64,000 nucleotides of DNA from Verrucomicrobiaceae bacterium (GCA_016713245.1 JADJPM010000004.1:1178001-1242000), one strand, 5' to 3'. Shown: positions 17,853-26,587, counted from the first letter of the stretch. Notes: generated by a model not told the origin, from the letters alone. A program made the numbers and translations.

Positions 17853-19350
17853 CGCCGACACGCTCATCCAGCACTACCTCGAAGGCACGCTCACCGATGC
17901 CGAGGCGGAGGAATTGCACATGCTGTTGCAAAACGAGCCGCAACTCGGCTCGCGGCTGCTCCAGCACTTCGAAATGGACGCGATGCTCCGCGCCACGAGG
18001 CCGCTCGCCGTGCCCGGAAAGGTCATCCAGCCCGCGTTGGTGCCGCGACGCCGTTTCACCTTCGCCACCGTCACCACCGTGGCGGCGATGGCGGCCAGCA
18101 TCACGCTCATGGGCGCGTGGCTGGCCATGTCGTGGCTGCAAAACGACGAGGAAGACACCACGGCCTCCGTCGCGGTGCTCACACGCGGCGTGAATCTGGA
18201 ATGGGAATCCGCCGCCATCGCGCCGGGCACACCGCTTTCACCGGGATTGCTGAAACTGAAGTCCGGCATCGCGCAGATCGAGTTTTATCAAGGTGCCCGC
18301 GTCTTGATCGAAGGTCCCGCCGAGCTCCAGCTCATCTCCAGCGGCGAGGCCACCTGCACGCGTGGCAAGCTCAGCGCGAACGTGCCGCCGCAGGCCAAAG
18401 GTTTCCGCATCAACACGCCGAAAGGCACCATCGTCGATCTCGGCACCGAGTTCGGCCTCGATGTCAGCGATGCGAGCGCCGAGGTCCACGTCTTCAAAGG
18501 CGAGGTCGAGCTGCATCAGGCTGCCGAGTCGATGAAGTCGCTCAAAGAAGGCCAGGCCATGGCCTTCGCCGCCGAGTCGCAGATGCTCCCGGCCAATCTG
18601 TCGAACTTCGCCTCGCTCAGCGATCTCGATTCGCGCACCGCGGTGTCGGATCGCACGCAGCTCGACCGCTGGCGTGCCGCGAGCGACCAGCTCAATGCCG
18701 ATCCGGCCCTAAAGCTGCATTTCAACTTCCAGGACGACGACAGCTCGCGCTCGCTGCGCAATCACGCCTCGCACGGCGAGGACGGCAGCATCGTCGGCGC
18801 CTCGTGGACCACCGGCCGCTGGCCGGGCAAAGGTGCGCTGGAGTTCCGCAATGTGAGCGACCGCGTGCGCCTCAGCGCTCCGAACGAGGTCAAAGCGCTC
18901 ACCATGGCGATGTGGGTGCGCATCAACGGCCTCGACCGCTACTTCAACTCGCTCTTCATGTCCGAAAGCTGGGGCGAACGCCGCATCCACTGGCAGATCG
19001 TGCGCGATGGCCGCATCCGCCTCGGCATCGCCGGAGGTCCGGGCCAGCATCATCAGGACTGCGACACCGAAGTCTTTTTCACCCCCGAGCGCTTCGGCCG
19101 CTGGATGCATCTCGCCGTCGTTTTCGATCCGCAGAGCAAGGAAGTGCGTCATTACGCCAACGGCTCACTTTTGGCCAAAATCGCCCTCAAAGACCCGTCG
19201 CCGCTCAAACCCGGCATCGCCGAACTCGGCAACTGGAACGACCGCCGCAGCACCGGCGTCGCCATCCGCCACCTCAGCGGCACGATGGATGAGTTTGCGC
19301 TGTGGGATCGTGTGCTGAGCGAGGTGGAGATCAAGGCGATGACGAAGTGA
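17845..19350 (+). CDS. FecR-type anti-sigma factor with C-terminal LamG domain
   Basis: This 501-aa protein has a cytoplasmic N-terminus (MPDADTLIQHYLEGTLTDAE) with the short helical character of anti-sigma domains. One membrane segment lies near 70-97 (VTTVAAMAASITLMGAWLAM). A periplasmic FecR domain follows (about 125-235; FRINTPKGTIVDLGTEFGLD, VFKGEVEL). A LamG/ConA-like domain occupies about 290-495 (LTMAMWVRINGLDRYFNSLF, RWMHLAVVFDPQSKEVRHYA). It overlaps the sigma gene by 8 bp. The layout suggests a membrane anti-sigma factor whose periplasmic LamG domain senses a ligand, possibly a carbohydrate. That sensing role is inference. Confidence 0.88.
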   Translation: MPDADTLIQHYLEGTLTDAEAEELHMLLQNEPQLGSRLLQHFEMDAMLRATRPLAVPGKVIQPALVPRRRFTFATVTTVAAMAASITLMGAWLAMSWLQNDEEDTTASVAVLTRGVNLEWESAAIAPGTPLSPGLLKLKSGIAQIEFYQGARVLIEGPAELQLISSGEATCTRGKLSANVPPQAKGFRINTPKGTIVDLGTEFGLDVSDASAEVHVFKGEVELHQAAESMKSLKEGQAMAFAAESQMLPANLSNFASLSDLDSRTAVSDRTQLDRWRAASDQLNADPALKLHFNFQDDDSSRSLRNHASHGEDGSIVGASWTTGRWPGKGALEFRNVSDRVRLSAPNEVKALTMAMWVRINGLDRYFNSLFMSESWGERRIHWQIVRDGRIRLGIAGGPGQHHQDCDTEVFFTPERFGRWMHLAVVFDPQSKEVRHYANGSLLAKIALKDPSPLKPGIAELGNWNDRRSTGVAIRHLSGTMDEFALWDRVLSEVEIKAMTK

Positions 19351-19407
19351 TGACCTCACTGACTTTGATGACGTCATTGACGTCAATCCGGTCAATGACG
19401 TCAAATC
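19351..19407. repeat. GTCAA-rich palindromic repeat, copy 1
   Basis: This intergenic stretch is built on repeated TGACGTCA/GTCAAT units with a perfect centre, ATTGACGTCAAT. It aligns with copies at 20168-20233 and 24328-24385. It sits between the anti-sigma gene and the convergent four-helix-bundle gene. Confidence 0.65.
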
Positions 19408-20159
19408 GGCCGCAGCCCCTTGCAGTCTGGATACGCTGAGCAGCCCCAGAAATCTCCTTTCGCGGATTTCCTTCTCCGCATCGGCTTTTCGCACTGCGGG
19501 CAGCTCGGAGCGGGCTCCGCATTCCGCTGCTCCTCACGCACCTCCAGCCTTCTCGCCGTCAGGCGTTCGCTGAAGCCGCCGGTTTGCTCAAAGGCCTCGC
19601 CTTGCGCGGCGATCTGGCTTTTGAGCATGTTCAGCGCCCGCCCGAGGATGATCAGCATCGCGTTCGCCACCACCACGGGGTCGGCGGCATCCAGCCAGCG
19701 GGCGTATTTGCGCCGCTGCTCCAGCGCGTGCTTCGCGGACTCATGCACCATGTCGTCGGAAAACGCTGCCGCGTCCAAGGAGATGGCGTTTACCGCCTTC
19801 GCCTCGGCTGAATGAACCGACCACGGCAGCTCGCCGCGATCCAGAATGAACATCTCGTAGTCCCCGCGCAGCTCGCTGAGGCTCGCACGAGCCACGTCGG
19901 TGAGTTTCATCTCCGTGTCCTTCGAGGTCGAGGAGCGCTCCGAGCCTTCGATGATGTTCTGGCGACCGCTCCGCGCAGCTTGGGTCATCTGGTCGTATTG
20001 GCGGCCTTTCGGGTCGTAGAATTTGTCGTCGGCCTCGCGGTGGTCATGCGTCAGAAAGCGGCGGCAGAAGCGCAGCGTCTCGAGCTGCACGATGGTGGCC
20101 AGCGTGAACGAATGCAGCCTCCGAAAGCCACCGTGTTTGTCGAAGAGTTGTTGAGGCAT
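19401..20159 (-). CDS. Four-helix-bundle suffix-domain protein with topoisomerase-type zinc finger
   Basis: This 252-aa protein has a helical N-terminal half (RLHSFTLATIVQLETLRFCR, FYDPKGRQYDQMTQAARSGR, NIIEGSERSSTS) that resembles the 23S rRNA intervening-sequence / four-helix-bundle family. The long helical extension is typical of the four-helix-bundle suffix-domain group. The C-terminus is a C4 zinc ribbon like those at the end of topoisomerase I (CPQCEKPMRRR, then WGCSAYPDCKGLRPI). The function of the family is unknown, and nucleic-acid binding is plausible from the zinc ribbon. GTCAA repeats lie on both sides of the gene. Confidence 0.8.
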   Translation of the reverse strand: MPQQLFDKHGGFRRLHSFTLATIVQLETLRFCRRFLTHDHREADDKFYDPKGRQYDQMTQAARSGRQNIIEGSERSSTSKDTEMKLTDVARASLSELRGDYEMFILDRGELPWSVHSAEAKAVNAISLDAAAFSDDMVHESAKHALEQRRKYARWLDAADPVVVANAMLIILGRALNMLKSQIAAQGEAFEQTGGFSERLTARRLEVREEQRNAEPAPSCPQCEKPMRRRKSAKGDFWGCSAYPDCKGLRPI

Positions 20160-20167
20160 GGGAAAGT

Positions 20168-20233
20168 GTGACGGGATTGACCTTGATGACCTTATTGACC
20201 GTCAATCCGGTCAACAACGTCATCAAGGTCAAA
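20168..20233. repeat. GTCAA-rich palindromic repeat, copy 2
   Basis: Reads TTGACCTTGATGACC, then TTGACCGTCAATCCGGTCAA, then GTCATCAAGGTCAA, so the ends are inverse copies. It is homologous to copies at 19351 and 24328. It lies where the promoter of the downstream ThuA gene would be expected. Confidence 0.65.
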
Positions 20234-20295
20234 CACCGAATCATACCTTTCCTCGCAAAAACACGAGGCTATCACACGACTTACTCGCCCCCCGC

Positions 20296-22191
20296 ATGAA
20301 ATCCCTCCTTGCTCTCGCATTCCTCACCACGGCCACTTTCGCCCAACTGCGTGACATTTTTGACTACACTGGCCAAAACAACGCACCGGCGGGCACGAAG
20401 CGGCTGGTGTTCATCGCGGCGAAGGGGACGCATGGGGGCGGGGGGCAGCATGAGTTCCTCGCGGGGGCGGCGTATCTGGCGCGGCGGATCAATGAGACGT
20501 TTCCGCAGGCGTTTGCGGTGGTGTATCCGGACAGCAACTGGCCGAAGGATCTCACGAAGGCGGATGCGATCATCGTGCTGCTGAATCACGGCGGCAGGGC
20601 GGCGGAGGATGCGAACATCAAAGCGGCCTGCGATCGCGGCGCGGGCTTCGCGGCGATTCATTATGGCGTGGAGGCGAAGATCGGCTCGCAGGGCAAAAAC
20701 TACCTCGACTGGATGGGCGGCTTCTTTGAGACGTTTTACTCGGTGAACCCGACGTGGGAGGCGAGCGTGCAGCCGGGCCAGCATCCGGTGGCGAATGGCG
20801 TGAAGGCCTTCTCGGCGAAGGATGAATGGTATTACCACATGCGCTTCGTGCCGGATATGAAGGGCGTGACGCCGGTGCTCAGCGCCATCGCGCCGCTGAA
20901 CACGGTGAAGTTCAAAGAGGGCGACAAGCCGAGTCCGCATGGCGGCAATCCGCACGCATTTGCCGATGTGAAAGCGGGCAAGCCGCAGCATCTCGCGTGG
21001 GCGTTTGATCGGCCGAAAGGCGGTCGCGGCTTCGGTTTCACGGGCTTCCACTTCTTTGCGAACATGACGAACGACAGCTTCCGCACGACGATGCTGAATG
21101 GCGTGGCGTGGGTGAGCGGTTTGGAGATTCCAGCGGGCGGCATCGCGTCGAAAACACCGACGCAGGCCGAGCTCGATGCGCTGATGGCCGAGGCGCACGG
21201 TCCGAAGGTCGCAAAGCCTGCGGGCACGGCGAAACCGGTCTTTGAAACACCGTCGTTGACCTCCACGAGCACGCCGCGGCTCGTTGCCATCGACGTGCCG
21301 CTGAAGGACGCGAAGGAGCTGTATCTCGTCGTTTCCGATGAAGGCTCAAAGAGCTGCGATTGGTCAAACTGGATCGAGCCGCGGCTCATCATGGCCGATG
21401 GATCGGTGAAGGATCTCACCACGCTGAAGTGGAAGGGCGATGACGCGGGCTTTGGCCGCACACGCCTCGGCAGCAATCACACCGGCAAGCCGATGCTCGT
21501 GGACAAGCAGACCTACACGAACGGCATCGGCACGCATGCGCCCTCGGCCATCGCGTATGATTTGCCTGCGGGCGTGGCACGCTTCACCGCGAAGGTGGCC
21601 ATCGACGACGGCGGCATGATGCGCGGCGGGAAAGCCGAGCGATGCGAAGGTGAAGTTCCAAGTTTACACCGCGCTGCCTGCCACGCCGGAGGCGAAGGCC
21701 GCGGCGAATCCGCCGAACTTCAACGAAGGCCCGCCGCAGGTGCCCGCGGAGCTTTTCACGGTGCCGGAGGGCCTCGAAGTGACGCTGTGGGCCACCTCGC
21801 CGATGCTTTTCAATCCGACGAACATCGACTTCGACGCGCAGGGTCGCTTGTATGTCGCGGAAGGCGTGAATTATCGCGGCAAAGGCGGCCGCCGCAAAGA
21901 AGGCGACCGCATTGTCGTGCTCGAAGACACCGATCACGATGGCAAGGCGGACAAGAGCAGCGTTTTCGTGCAGGAGCCCGCGCTCGCGTCGCCACTCGGT
22001 GTCGCGGTGATCGATGGCAAGGTCGTCGTGTCGCAGCCGCCGGACCTGCTCGTGTATTCGGATGTCGATGGCGATTTGAAGCCGGAGAAGCGCGAGGTGC
22101 TGCTCACGGGTTTCAATGGTCGCCAGCACGATCACAGTCTGCACAGCGTCACCGCCGGACCGGACGGGCAGTGGTATTTCAATCAAGGTAA
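20296..22191 (+). CDS. ThuA / NPCBM protein, N-terminal part of a frameshifted gene
   Basis: The start is the ATG at 20296, giving the signal peptide MKSLLALAFLTTATFAQ. A ThuA-like domain follows (about 25-290; RLVFIAAKGTHGGGGQHEFL, IIVLLNHGGRAAEDANIKAA, GFHFFANMTNDSFRTTMLNG). Next is an NPCBM-like domain (about 325-445; YLVVSDEGSKSCDWSNWIEP, YTNGIGTHAPSAIAYDLPAG). Good coding ends near 21630. After that the frame is out-of-frame, low-quality sequence, while the natural continuation (KPSDAKVKFQVYT) is in the next frame and joins the gene at 21650. I read this as one protein of about 1340 aa broken by a single extra base near GGGAAAG at 21628-21634. It carries part of the leader also seen before 24503 and 33630. 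Confidence 0.75.
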   Translation: MKSLLALAFLTTATFAQLRDIFDYTGQNNAPAGTKRLVFIAAKGTHGGGGQHEFLAGAAYLARRINETFPQAFAVVYPDSNWPKDLTKADAIIVLLNHGGRAAEDANIKAACDRGAGFAAIHYGVEAKIGSQGKNYLDWMGGFFETFYSVNPTWEASVQPGQHPVANGVKAFSAKDEWYYHMRFVPDMKGVTPVLSAIAPLNTVKFKEGDKPSPHGGNPHAFADVKAGKPQHLAWAFDRPKGGRGFGFTGFHFFANMTNDSFRTTMLNGVAWVSGLEIPAGGIASKTPTQAELDALMAEAHGPKVAKPAGTAKPVFETPSLTSTSTPRLVAIDVPLKDAKELYLVVSDEGSKSCDWSNWIEPRLIMADGSVKDLTTLKWKGDDAGFGRTRLGSNHTGKPMLVDKQTYTNGIGTHAPSAIAYDLPAGVARFTAKVAIDDGGMMRGGKAERCEGEVPSLHRAACHAGGEGRGESAELQRRPAAGARGAFHGAGGPRSDAVGHLADAFQSDEHRLRRAGSLVCRGRRELSRQRRPPQRRRPHCRARRHRSRWQGGQEQRFRAGARARVATRCRGDRWQGRRVAAAGPARVFGCRWRFEAGEARGAAHGFQWSPARSQSAQRHRRTGRAVVFQSR

Positions 22192-24319
22192 CACCGGCGC
22201 GGAGTTCACCGACCGCAGCGGCAAGACCTTCCGCATGGGCAGCCCGTATCAGCTCCAAAACATCGCCGGCATGAAGAGCGACGACGGCCATGTGTGGATC
22301 GGCGGCTTCAGCGTGCGCATGAATCCCGATGGCACGCACGTGAACATCATCGGGCACAACTACCGCAACAGCTACGAGCAGGCGCTCACCAGCTACGGCG
22401 ATCTTTTCCAAAGCGACAACGATGACCCGCCCGCTTGCCGCGTGACGCATGTGCTGGAGGGCGGCAATGCCGGATTCGCCAGCGCCGATGGTCAGCGCAG
22501 TTGGGGCGCGGACAAACGCCCCGGCCAGGACACGCCGACCGCCGAGTGGCGACAGGAAGACCCCGGCACGATGCCCGCGGGCGATGTCTATGGCGGCGGC
22601 TCGCCCACCGGCGTGGCATTCTATGAAAATGGCGCTCTCGGTGAAAAATGGCGCGGCCTGCTGCTCGCGTGCGAGGCGGGCAAGAACGTGATTTTCGGCT
22701 ACCAGCCGCAACCCGACGGCGCGGGCTTCAAACTCGAGCGCATGGACTTCATGACGTCGAACAAGGAGAAGCAGTGGGCCGGCAGCGACTTCCTCGGCGG
22801 CAAGGAAACCAACGAGCTCAAAACCAAATTTCGCCCCAGCGATGTGTGCGTGGGCCCCGATGGCGCCTTGTATGTCGCCGACTGGTTTGACGCGCGCGTC
22901 GGTGGTCACGGCACGCGTGATGATGGCTTCACCGGAGCCATCTACCGCATCGCGCCGAAGGGCTTCAAGAGCGTGGTGCCGAAACTCGATCTGAACAGCG
23001 TGGAAGGCCAAATCGCCGCACTGAAGAGCCCCGCCGTGAACGTGCGCCACAGCGGCTTCAACCGCCTGAAGGCTCAAGGCGCGAAGGCCGTGCCTGCCGT
23101 GGCCGCTTTGCTTGATGACAGCGATTCATTCATCGCGGCACGTGCGGTTTGGTTGCTCGTGCAGATGGGCGAGGAAGGCATCGCGAAGGTGAAACCTTGG
23201 CTGGAGTCCAAAGACGCCACGCAGCGTCTTGTCGCGTATCGGGCGCTGCGTCGTGCGAATCACGAGGTGGAGTTGATGGCGCATAAGATGGCGACCGACA
23301 GCGATGCCGCCGTGCGTCGCGAAGTGGCACTGACGGTGCGCGACATGCCCGCAAGTCATTGCGGGCCCGTTCTTGTGGAAGTCGCTCATGCGTTCGACGG
23401 CAAGGATCGGGCCTACCTCGAAGCCCTCGGCCTCGGCAGCGAAGGCAAGGAGAGCGAACTCTACCAAGTCCTGACCACGGGGCATGCGCCTGGCTGGAAG
23501 ACTTTCCAGCCGCTTGCCTCCGAAGACAGCGCCACTTGGAGCGATGCCTTCGCACGCATCGCGTGGCGTTTGCATCCACCGGAGGCCGTGAACGATTTCA
23601 AAGCCCGTGCGCTCAACGACAAGCTCAGCAAAGACCAGCGCCAGCTCATGCTCACCGCACTCGCCTTCACCAAAAGCGCTGAGGCGGCCGGTGCGATGAT
23701 CGAACTCGCCCAGAAGAAGGATTTTCCTCTCCAAGACATGGCCAAGTGGTGGCTCATGAACCGCAAAAACAACGATTGGAAGGCCTACGACGTCGAGCAG
23801 AGCCTCAAAGCGCTCGGCATCTACGATCCCGACAAAGTGCAGCTCACCGCCAGCCCGTTGCCGCCACTCCCCGCGAACGCGAAGGCCCTCGACCTCAAAG
23901 CCATCGCCAAACTCCAAGGCGATCCCAAACGCGGTGCCACCGCCATCGCCGCCTGCTACACCTGCCACCGCTTTGGCAGCAACGGCATCGACTACGGCCC
24001 CGATCTGACCACCTTCGCCAAACAACAAACCGCCGACGTCCTCATCCAGGCCATCGCCGAGCCCAGCAAAGGCATCTCCCACGGCTTTGAAGGCAGCGAA
24101 ATCACCACCACCGACGGCCTGAGCGTCACCGGCATCGTTTTGACCAGCGGCGACCCCGTCCTCATCAAATGCATGGGCGGCGTCGTGCAAACCGTGCCCA
24201 AAAAGCGCATCCAGAGCCTCAAGAAGCTCAAAGGCCGCAGTTTGATGTTCGAGCCCTCCATGCTCGGCCTCACGGAGCAAAGCATCGCTGACATCGTGGC
24301 GTATTTGAAGAGCCTGTGA
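21650..24319 (+). CDS. PVC-type dehydrogenase-like / cytochrome c protein, C-terminal part of a frameshifted gene
   Basis: The GTG at 21650 is only the first possible start in this frame. The reading extends back as KPSDAKVKFQVYT, the end of the NPCBM domain begun at 20296. Domains: a beta-propeller dehydrogenase-like domain of the TIGR02604 type (about 30-430; PTNIDFDAQGRLYVAEGVNY, VGPDGALYVADWFDARVGGH); HEAT-like helical repeats (about 440-720); and a C-terminal heme-binding domain (about 760-889) with a single CYTCH motif and IADIVAYLKSL at the end. Proteins of this family are periplasmic and thought to oxidise sugars or related compounds, with electrons passed to the heme. Substrates are not known. 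Confidence 0.82.
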   Translation: MKFQVYTALPATPEAKAAANPPNFNEGPPQVPAELFTVPEGLEVTLWATSPMLFNPTNIDFDAQGRLYVAEGVNYRGKGGRRKEGDRIVVLEDTDHDGKADKSSVFVQEPALASPLGVAVIDGKVVVSQPPDLLVYSDVDGDLKPEKREVLLTGFNGRQHDHSLHSVTAGPDGQWYFNQGNTGAEFTDRSGKTFRMGSPYQLQNIAGMKSDDGHVWIGGFSVRMNPDGTHVNIIGHNYRNSYEQALTSYGDLFQSDNDDPPACRVTHVLEGGNAGFASADGQRSWGADKRPGQDTPTAEWRQEDPGTMPAGDVYGGGSPTGVAFYENGALGEKWRGLLLACEAGKNVIFGYQPQPDGAGFKLERMDFMTSNKEKQWAGSDFLGGKETNELKTKFRPSDVCVGPDGALYVADWFDARVGGHGTRDDGFTGAIYRIAPKGFKSVVPKLDLNSVEGQIAALKSPAVNVRHSGFNRLKAQGAKAVPAVAALLDDSDSFIAARAVWLLVQMGEEGIAKVKPWLESKDATQRLVAYRALRRANHEVELMAHKMATDSDAAVRREVALTVRDMPASHCGPVLVEVAHAFDGKDRAYLEALGLGSEGKESELYQVLTTGHAPGWKTFQPLASEDSATWSDAFARIAWRLHPPEAVNDFKARALNDKLSKDQRQLMLTALAFTKSAEAAGAMIELAQKKDFPLQDMAKWWLMNRKNNDWKAYDVEQSLKALGIYDPDKVQLTASPLPPLPANAKALDLKAIAKLQGDPKRGATAIAACYTCHRFGSNGIDYGPDLTTFAKQQTADVLIQAIAEPSKGISHGFEGSEITTTDGLSVTGIVLTSGDPVLIKCMGGVVQTVPKKRIQSLKKLKGRSLMFEPSMLGLTEQSIADIVAYLKSL

Positions 24320-24327
24320 GCGCGGGA

Positions 24328-24385
24328 AGATGACCGCATTGACCTTGTTGATGTCATTGACGTCAATCAGGTCACTACGGTCAAA
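24328..24385. repeat. GTCAA-rich palindromic repeat, copy 3
   Basis: GATGACCGCATTGACCTTG, then CATTGACGTCAATCAGGTCA, then GGTCAAAC. It is homologous to the copies at 19351 and 20168, and lies immediately upstream of the promoter-like motif at 24404. Confidence 0.6.
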
Positions 24386-24403
24386 CTCCCTCCCCCAATT
24401 TCC

Positions 24404-24430
24404 GTCCGGTTTCAGCCGCTCGTGCGGGAT
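24404..24430 (+). promoter_or_regulatory. Putative ECF-type promoter upstream of a ThuA gene
   Basis: GTCCGGTTT, an 11-nt spacer, then GCGGGAT, 72 nt before the ATG at 24503. It has the same boxes and spacing as the sites at 17280, 33532 and 57643. Confidence 0.6.
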
Positions 24431-24502
24431 GGAGTCTCCGAATCGTCTCTTTTGTCGCAAAAACACCCGGCAAAGCGACGACTTAGAAGTCCTCTCAACC
24501 GC
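24431..24502 (+). promoter_or_regulatory. Conserved leader shared with the 33630 gene
   Basis: From just after the GCGGGAT box to the ATG this leader matches 33559-33629 nearly base for base (for example TCGCAAAAACAC, GCGACGACTTAGAAG, CGCATG). A shorter match (CCGAATC, TCGCAAAAACAC, CGACTTA) lies before the ATG at 20296. It may be an untranslated regulatory leader or a recent duplication. The sequence alone does not decide. Confidence 0.5.
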
Positions 24503-25531
24503 ATGAAACACACCCTCCTCACTCTGCTCTCGCTCGTCACCTTCGCGACGGCTGCTCCTCTTGTTTACGAAGGCACCGAAGGGCCGGGCAAAGGCAAGCA
24601 CATTGTCTTCATGGCGGATGACCATGAGTATCGCTCCGAGGAGTCGCTGCCGCAGTTGGCTCGCATCTTGGCGAAGCATCAGGGCTTCAAGTGCACCGTG
24701 CTCTTTGGGATCGACAAAGACTCGGGCGAAATCGTCGCGGGCGATGCGTCGAACATGCCGGGCATCGAAGCGCTGGACACCGCGGACCTCGCGGTCGTGT
24801 TCCTGCGCTTCCAAAACTTCCCTGCGGAGCAGATGAAGCACTTCGATGACTACCTCAAACGCGGCGGGCCGGTGGTCGGGATGCGCACGGCGACGCACGG
24901 CTTCAAAATGCCGAAGGACGCGCCGTTCGCGAAGTACTCCTTTGATTACAAAGGCAGCGACTACGAACTCGGCTTCGGCCATCAGGTGCTGGGCCAGACC
25001 TGGGTCGGTCACTACGGCACGAATCACAAGCAGAGCACGCGCATTGCCATCGTGGATGCGCTGAAGCAGCATCCGATCCTGCGCGGCGTGAAGGACGTTT
25101 GGGTGCAGGCAGGCGGTTATGTCGGCAAGCCCACCAGCGGCAATATTTTGACCATGGCGCAGCCTCTCAACGGCATGACGCCCGATTCACCTGCCGACAC
25201 CACGAAGCCACCGATGCCCAGCGAATGGACGCGCACTTATAAGTCCGCGTCGGGCAAGGAAGGACGCGTTTTTACCTCGCTCTACGGCACCTCCGAAGAC
25301 ATCACGAACGAAGGCTACCGTCGGCTCATGGTGAATGGCATGTTCTGGGCCGTCGGCTTGGAAGACAAGATCACGGCTGACCTGAACATCGCCTTCGTCG
25401 GTGCCGCGAAGCCGAACACCTTCGGCGGCGGCGCGTATGCACGCGGCATCAAGCCGGAGATGTATGCCGGCTTTGAAAGCCCGATCCCCGCGAACAACAA
25501 CACGAAGAAGCCTGAGAAGCCGAAGAAGTGA
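24503..25531 (+). CDS. ThuA-domain exported protein
   Basis: The start is the ATG at 24503, giving the signal peptide MKHTLLTLLSLVTFATA followed by APLVYEG. The frame extends back to 24422 only through the leader. This 342-aa protein is a single ThuA-like domain, a class I glutamine-amidotransferase-like fold (HIVFMADDHEYRSEESLPQL, DLAVVFLRFQNFPAEQMKHF, GGPVVGMRTATHGFKM, GYRRLMVNGMFWAVGLED). The C-terminus is Lys/Pro-rich. ThuA proteins are linked to trehalose and other disaccharide use, but no substrate can be named here. The promoter-like motif and leader suggest co-regulation with the sigma operon and the 33630 gene. Confidence 0.85.
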   Translation: MKHTLLTLLSLVTFATAAPLVYEGTEGPGKGKHIVFMADDHEYRSEESLPQLARILAKHQGFKCTVLFGIDKDSGEIVAGDASNMPGIEALDTADLAVVFLRFQNFPAEQMKHFDDYLKRGGPVVGMRTATHGFKMPKDAPFAKYSFDYKGSDYELGFGHQVLGQTWVGHYGTNHKQSTRIAIVDALKQHPILRGVKDVWVQAGGYVGKPTSGNILTMAQPLNGMTPDSPADTTKPPMPSEWTRTYKSASGKEGRVFTSLYGTSEDITNEGYRRLMVNGMFWAVGLEDKITADLNIAFVGAAKPNTFGGGAYARGIKPEMYAGFESPIPANNNTKKPEKPKK

Positions 25532-25574
25532 TGACGGCCCCGAGGCGGAATGTTAAACAGTCACATTCTCAACG

Positions 25575-26210
25575 ATGCCCGCCAAGCCGCTACCAGTCCC
25601 GATTTCGTTCGCCATCTTTCGCGATGACGAGCCTGCCATCGCCACACTGGAGTTTGCAGGCAATGCCGACATCATGTCTGCGACACGGTGGCGTGTCCCC
25701 TCGGAGTTGGAGGACGATTCATTGATGCGAGCAAGGGCGGCGGATGCCTGTGAGTTCGCCCTCCTCGCAGCCAAGCGCTGGCGTCACTATCGCGACACTT
25801 CTTCCGTCGCACTCACGCTTGGCGAGTTAAAGCGCCTGATTTCGAGCAACCCCACGGGTGAATTCTGCTTTCACCTCAAGTTGTCCGCCGACTGGTTTCC
25901 CGGCAGCCTTGGCGGTGCCATGGTGCGGCGCACCTGGCGTCACAATCTAATGATCGACTTCCTGTTCGTTCATCCGCGCATATCAGGCCGCGTATTGAAT
26001 GTGAAGGGCGTTGGGATACGAATTCTCCAGGCTTTATGCGGCATCGCAAAGGACCTCGGCTGCTCCTTGGTCTGGGGCGAGGCCACCCAGGACTCCGCGC
26101 CGTTTTATGAGCGCCACTTGCATCGTGAAGTGGGCGATCAATTCTCCATCCAGCCGGATGAGATTGTCAGGTTCGCCGCTGAGATTGAAGCCGAACGGAA
26201 AACCCCTTGA
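25575..26210 (+). CDS. GNAT-like acetyltransferase-fold protein
   Basis: The sequence is 211 aa. The C-terminal half resembles the GNAT core: a beta strand (MIDFLFVHPRISG), a glycine-containing loop and helix (VKGVGIRILQALCGIAKDLG), a strand (CSLVWGEAT) and SAPFYERHL, which matches the usual substrate-side FY motif. The N-terminal half is not recognised. No substrate or partner is evident. Function is tentative. Confidence 0.55.
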   Translation: MPAKPLPVPISFAIFRDDEPAIATLEFAGNADIMSATRWRVPSELEDDSLMRARAADACEFALLAAKRWRHYRDTSSVALTLGELKRLISSNPTGEFCFHLKLSADWFPGSLGGAMVRRTWRHNLMIDFLFVHPRISGRVLNVKGVGIRILQALCGIAKDLGCSLVWGEATQDSAPFYERHLHREVGDQFSIQPDEIVRFAAEIEAERKTP

Positions 26211-26240
26211 AGCAGCCACACCAGACTCGTATCTTCGCCC

Positions 26241-26423
26241 ATGAACAAGCCCTTGCACCTGCTCACCCCCGCAGAAAAAGCCGAACTCGTCGCCCGCATG
26301 AAGGAACAATTCGCCGCGGAAGAATTTTTCACAGGCGTGCTCGGCAATCGCCATGCCGTCGTTCTGCCCCGGCGACGGGTGCGGAAGGCACCTGCGACGA
26401 AAACTCGCGTGGCAGTGAAGTAA
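26241..26423 (+). CDS. Small basic hypothetical protein
   Basis: A 60-aa open frame beginning MNKPLHLLTPAEKAELVARM, with an amphipathic helix (TPAEKAELVARMKEQFAAEE) and a basic tail (RRRVRKAPATKTRVAVK). It starts 30 bp after the GNAT-like gene on the same strand. A competing frame from 26207 overlaps it but looks like shadow sequence in this part. I do not recognise a family. Confidence 0.45.
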   Translation: MNKPLHLLTPAEKAELVARMKEQFAAEEFFTGVLGNRHAVVLPRRRVRKAPATKTRVAVK

Positions 26424-26443
26424 GAGGGCGAGGCTCCGAAGCG

Positions 26444-26587
26444 ATTGACGCTAACACTCAAGAAATCGCCACTGACAGCCAGGAAATTAGTGCTGACAGT
26501 CGTGCTATTGAGACTGACAACTCTTCTATTGCGACTAACAGCCGTGCTATTGAGCCGACCGGCCCGTCTATTGAGACTGCGGAGCTG
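26444..26587. repeat. 21-bp degenerate tandem repeat, about 7 units
   Basis: Successive 21-mers start at 26444, 26465, 26486, 26507, 26528, 26549 and 26570. A consensus is ATTGAGACTGACAGCCGTGCT. Read on the + strand the units give a heptad such as AIETDNS or EISADSR. There is no good start or stop context for a gene. Confidence 0.8.

Noticed and set aside
21628..21634. Programmed -1 ribosomal frameshift at GGGAAAG
   Set aside because: The change needed is +1, from codons GGG-AAA to the next frame. The heptamer is not in the register of a classic -1 slippery site, so a base insertion or sequence error is simpler.
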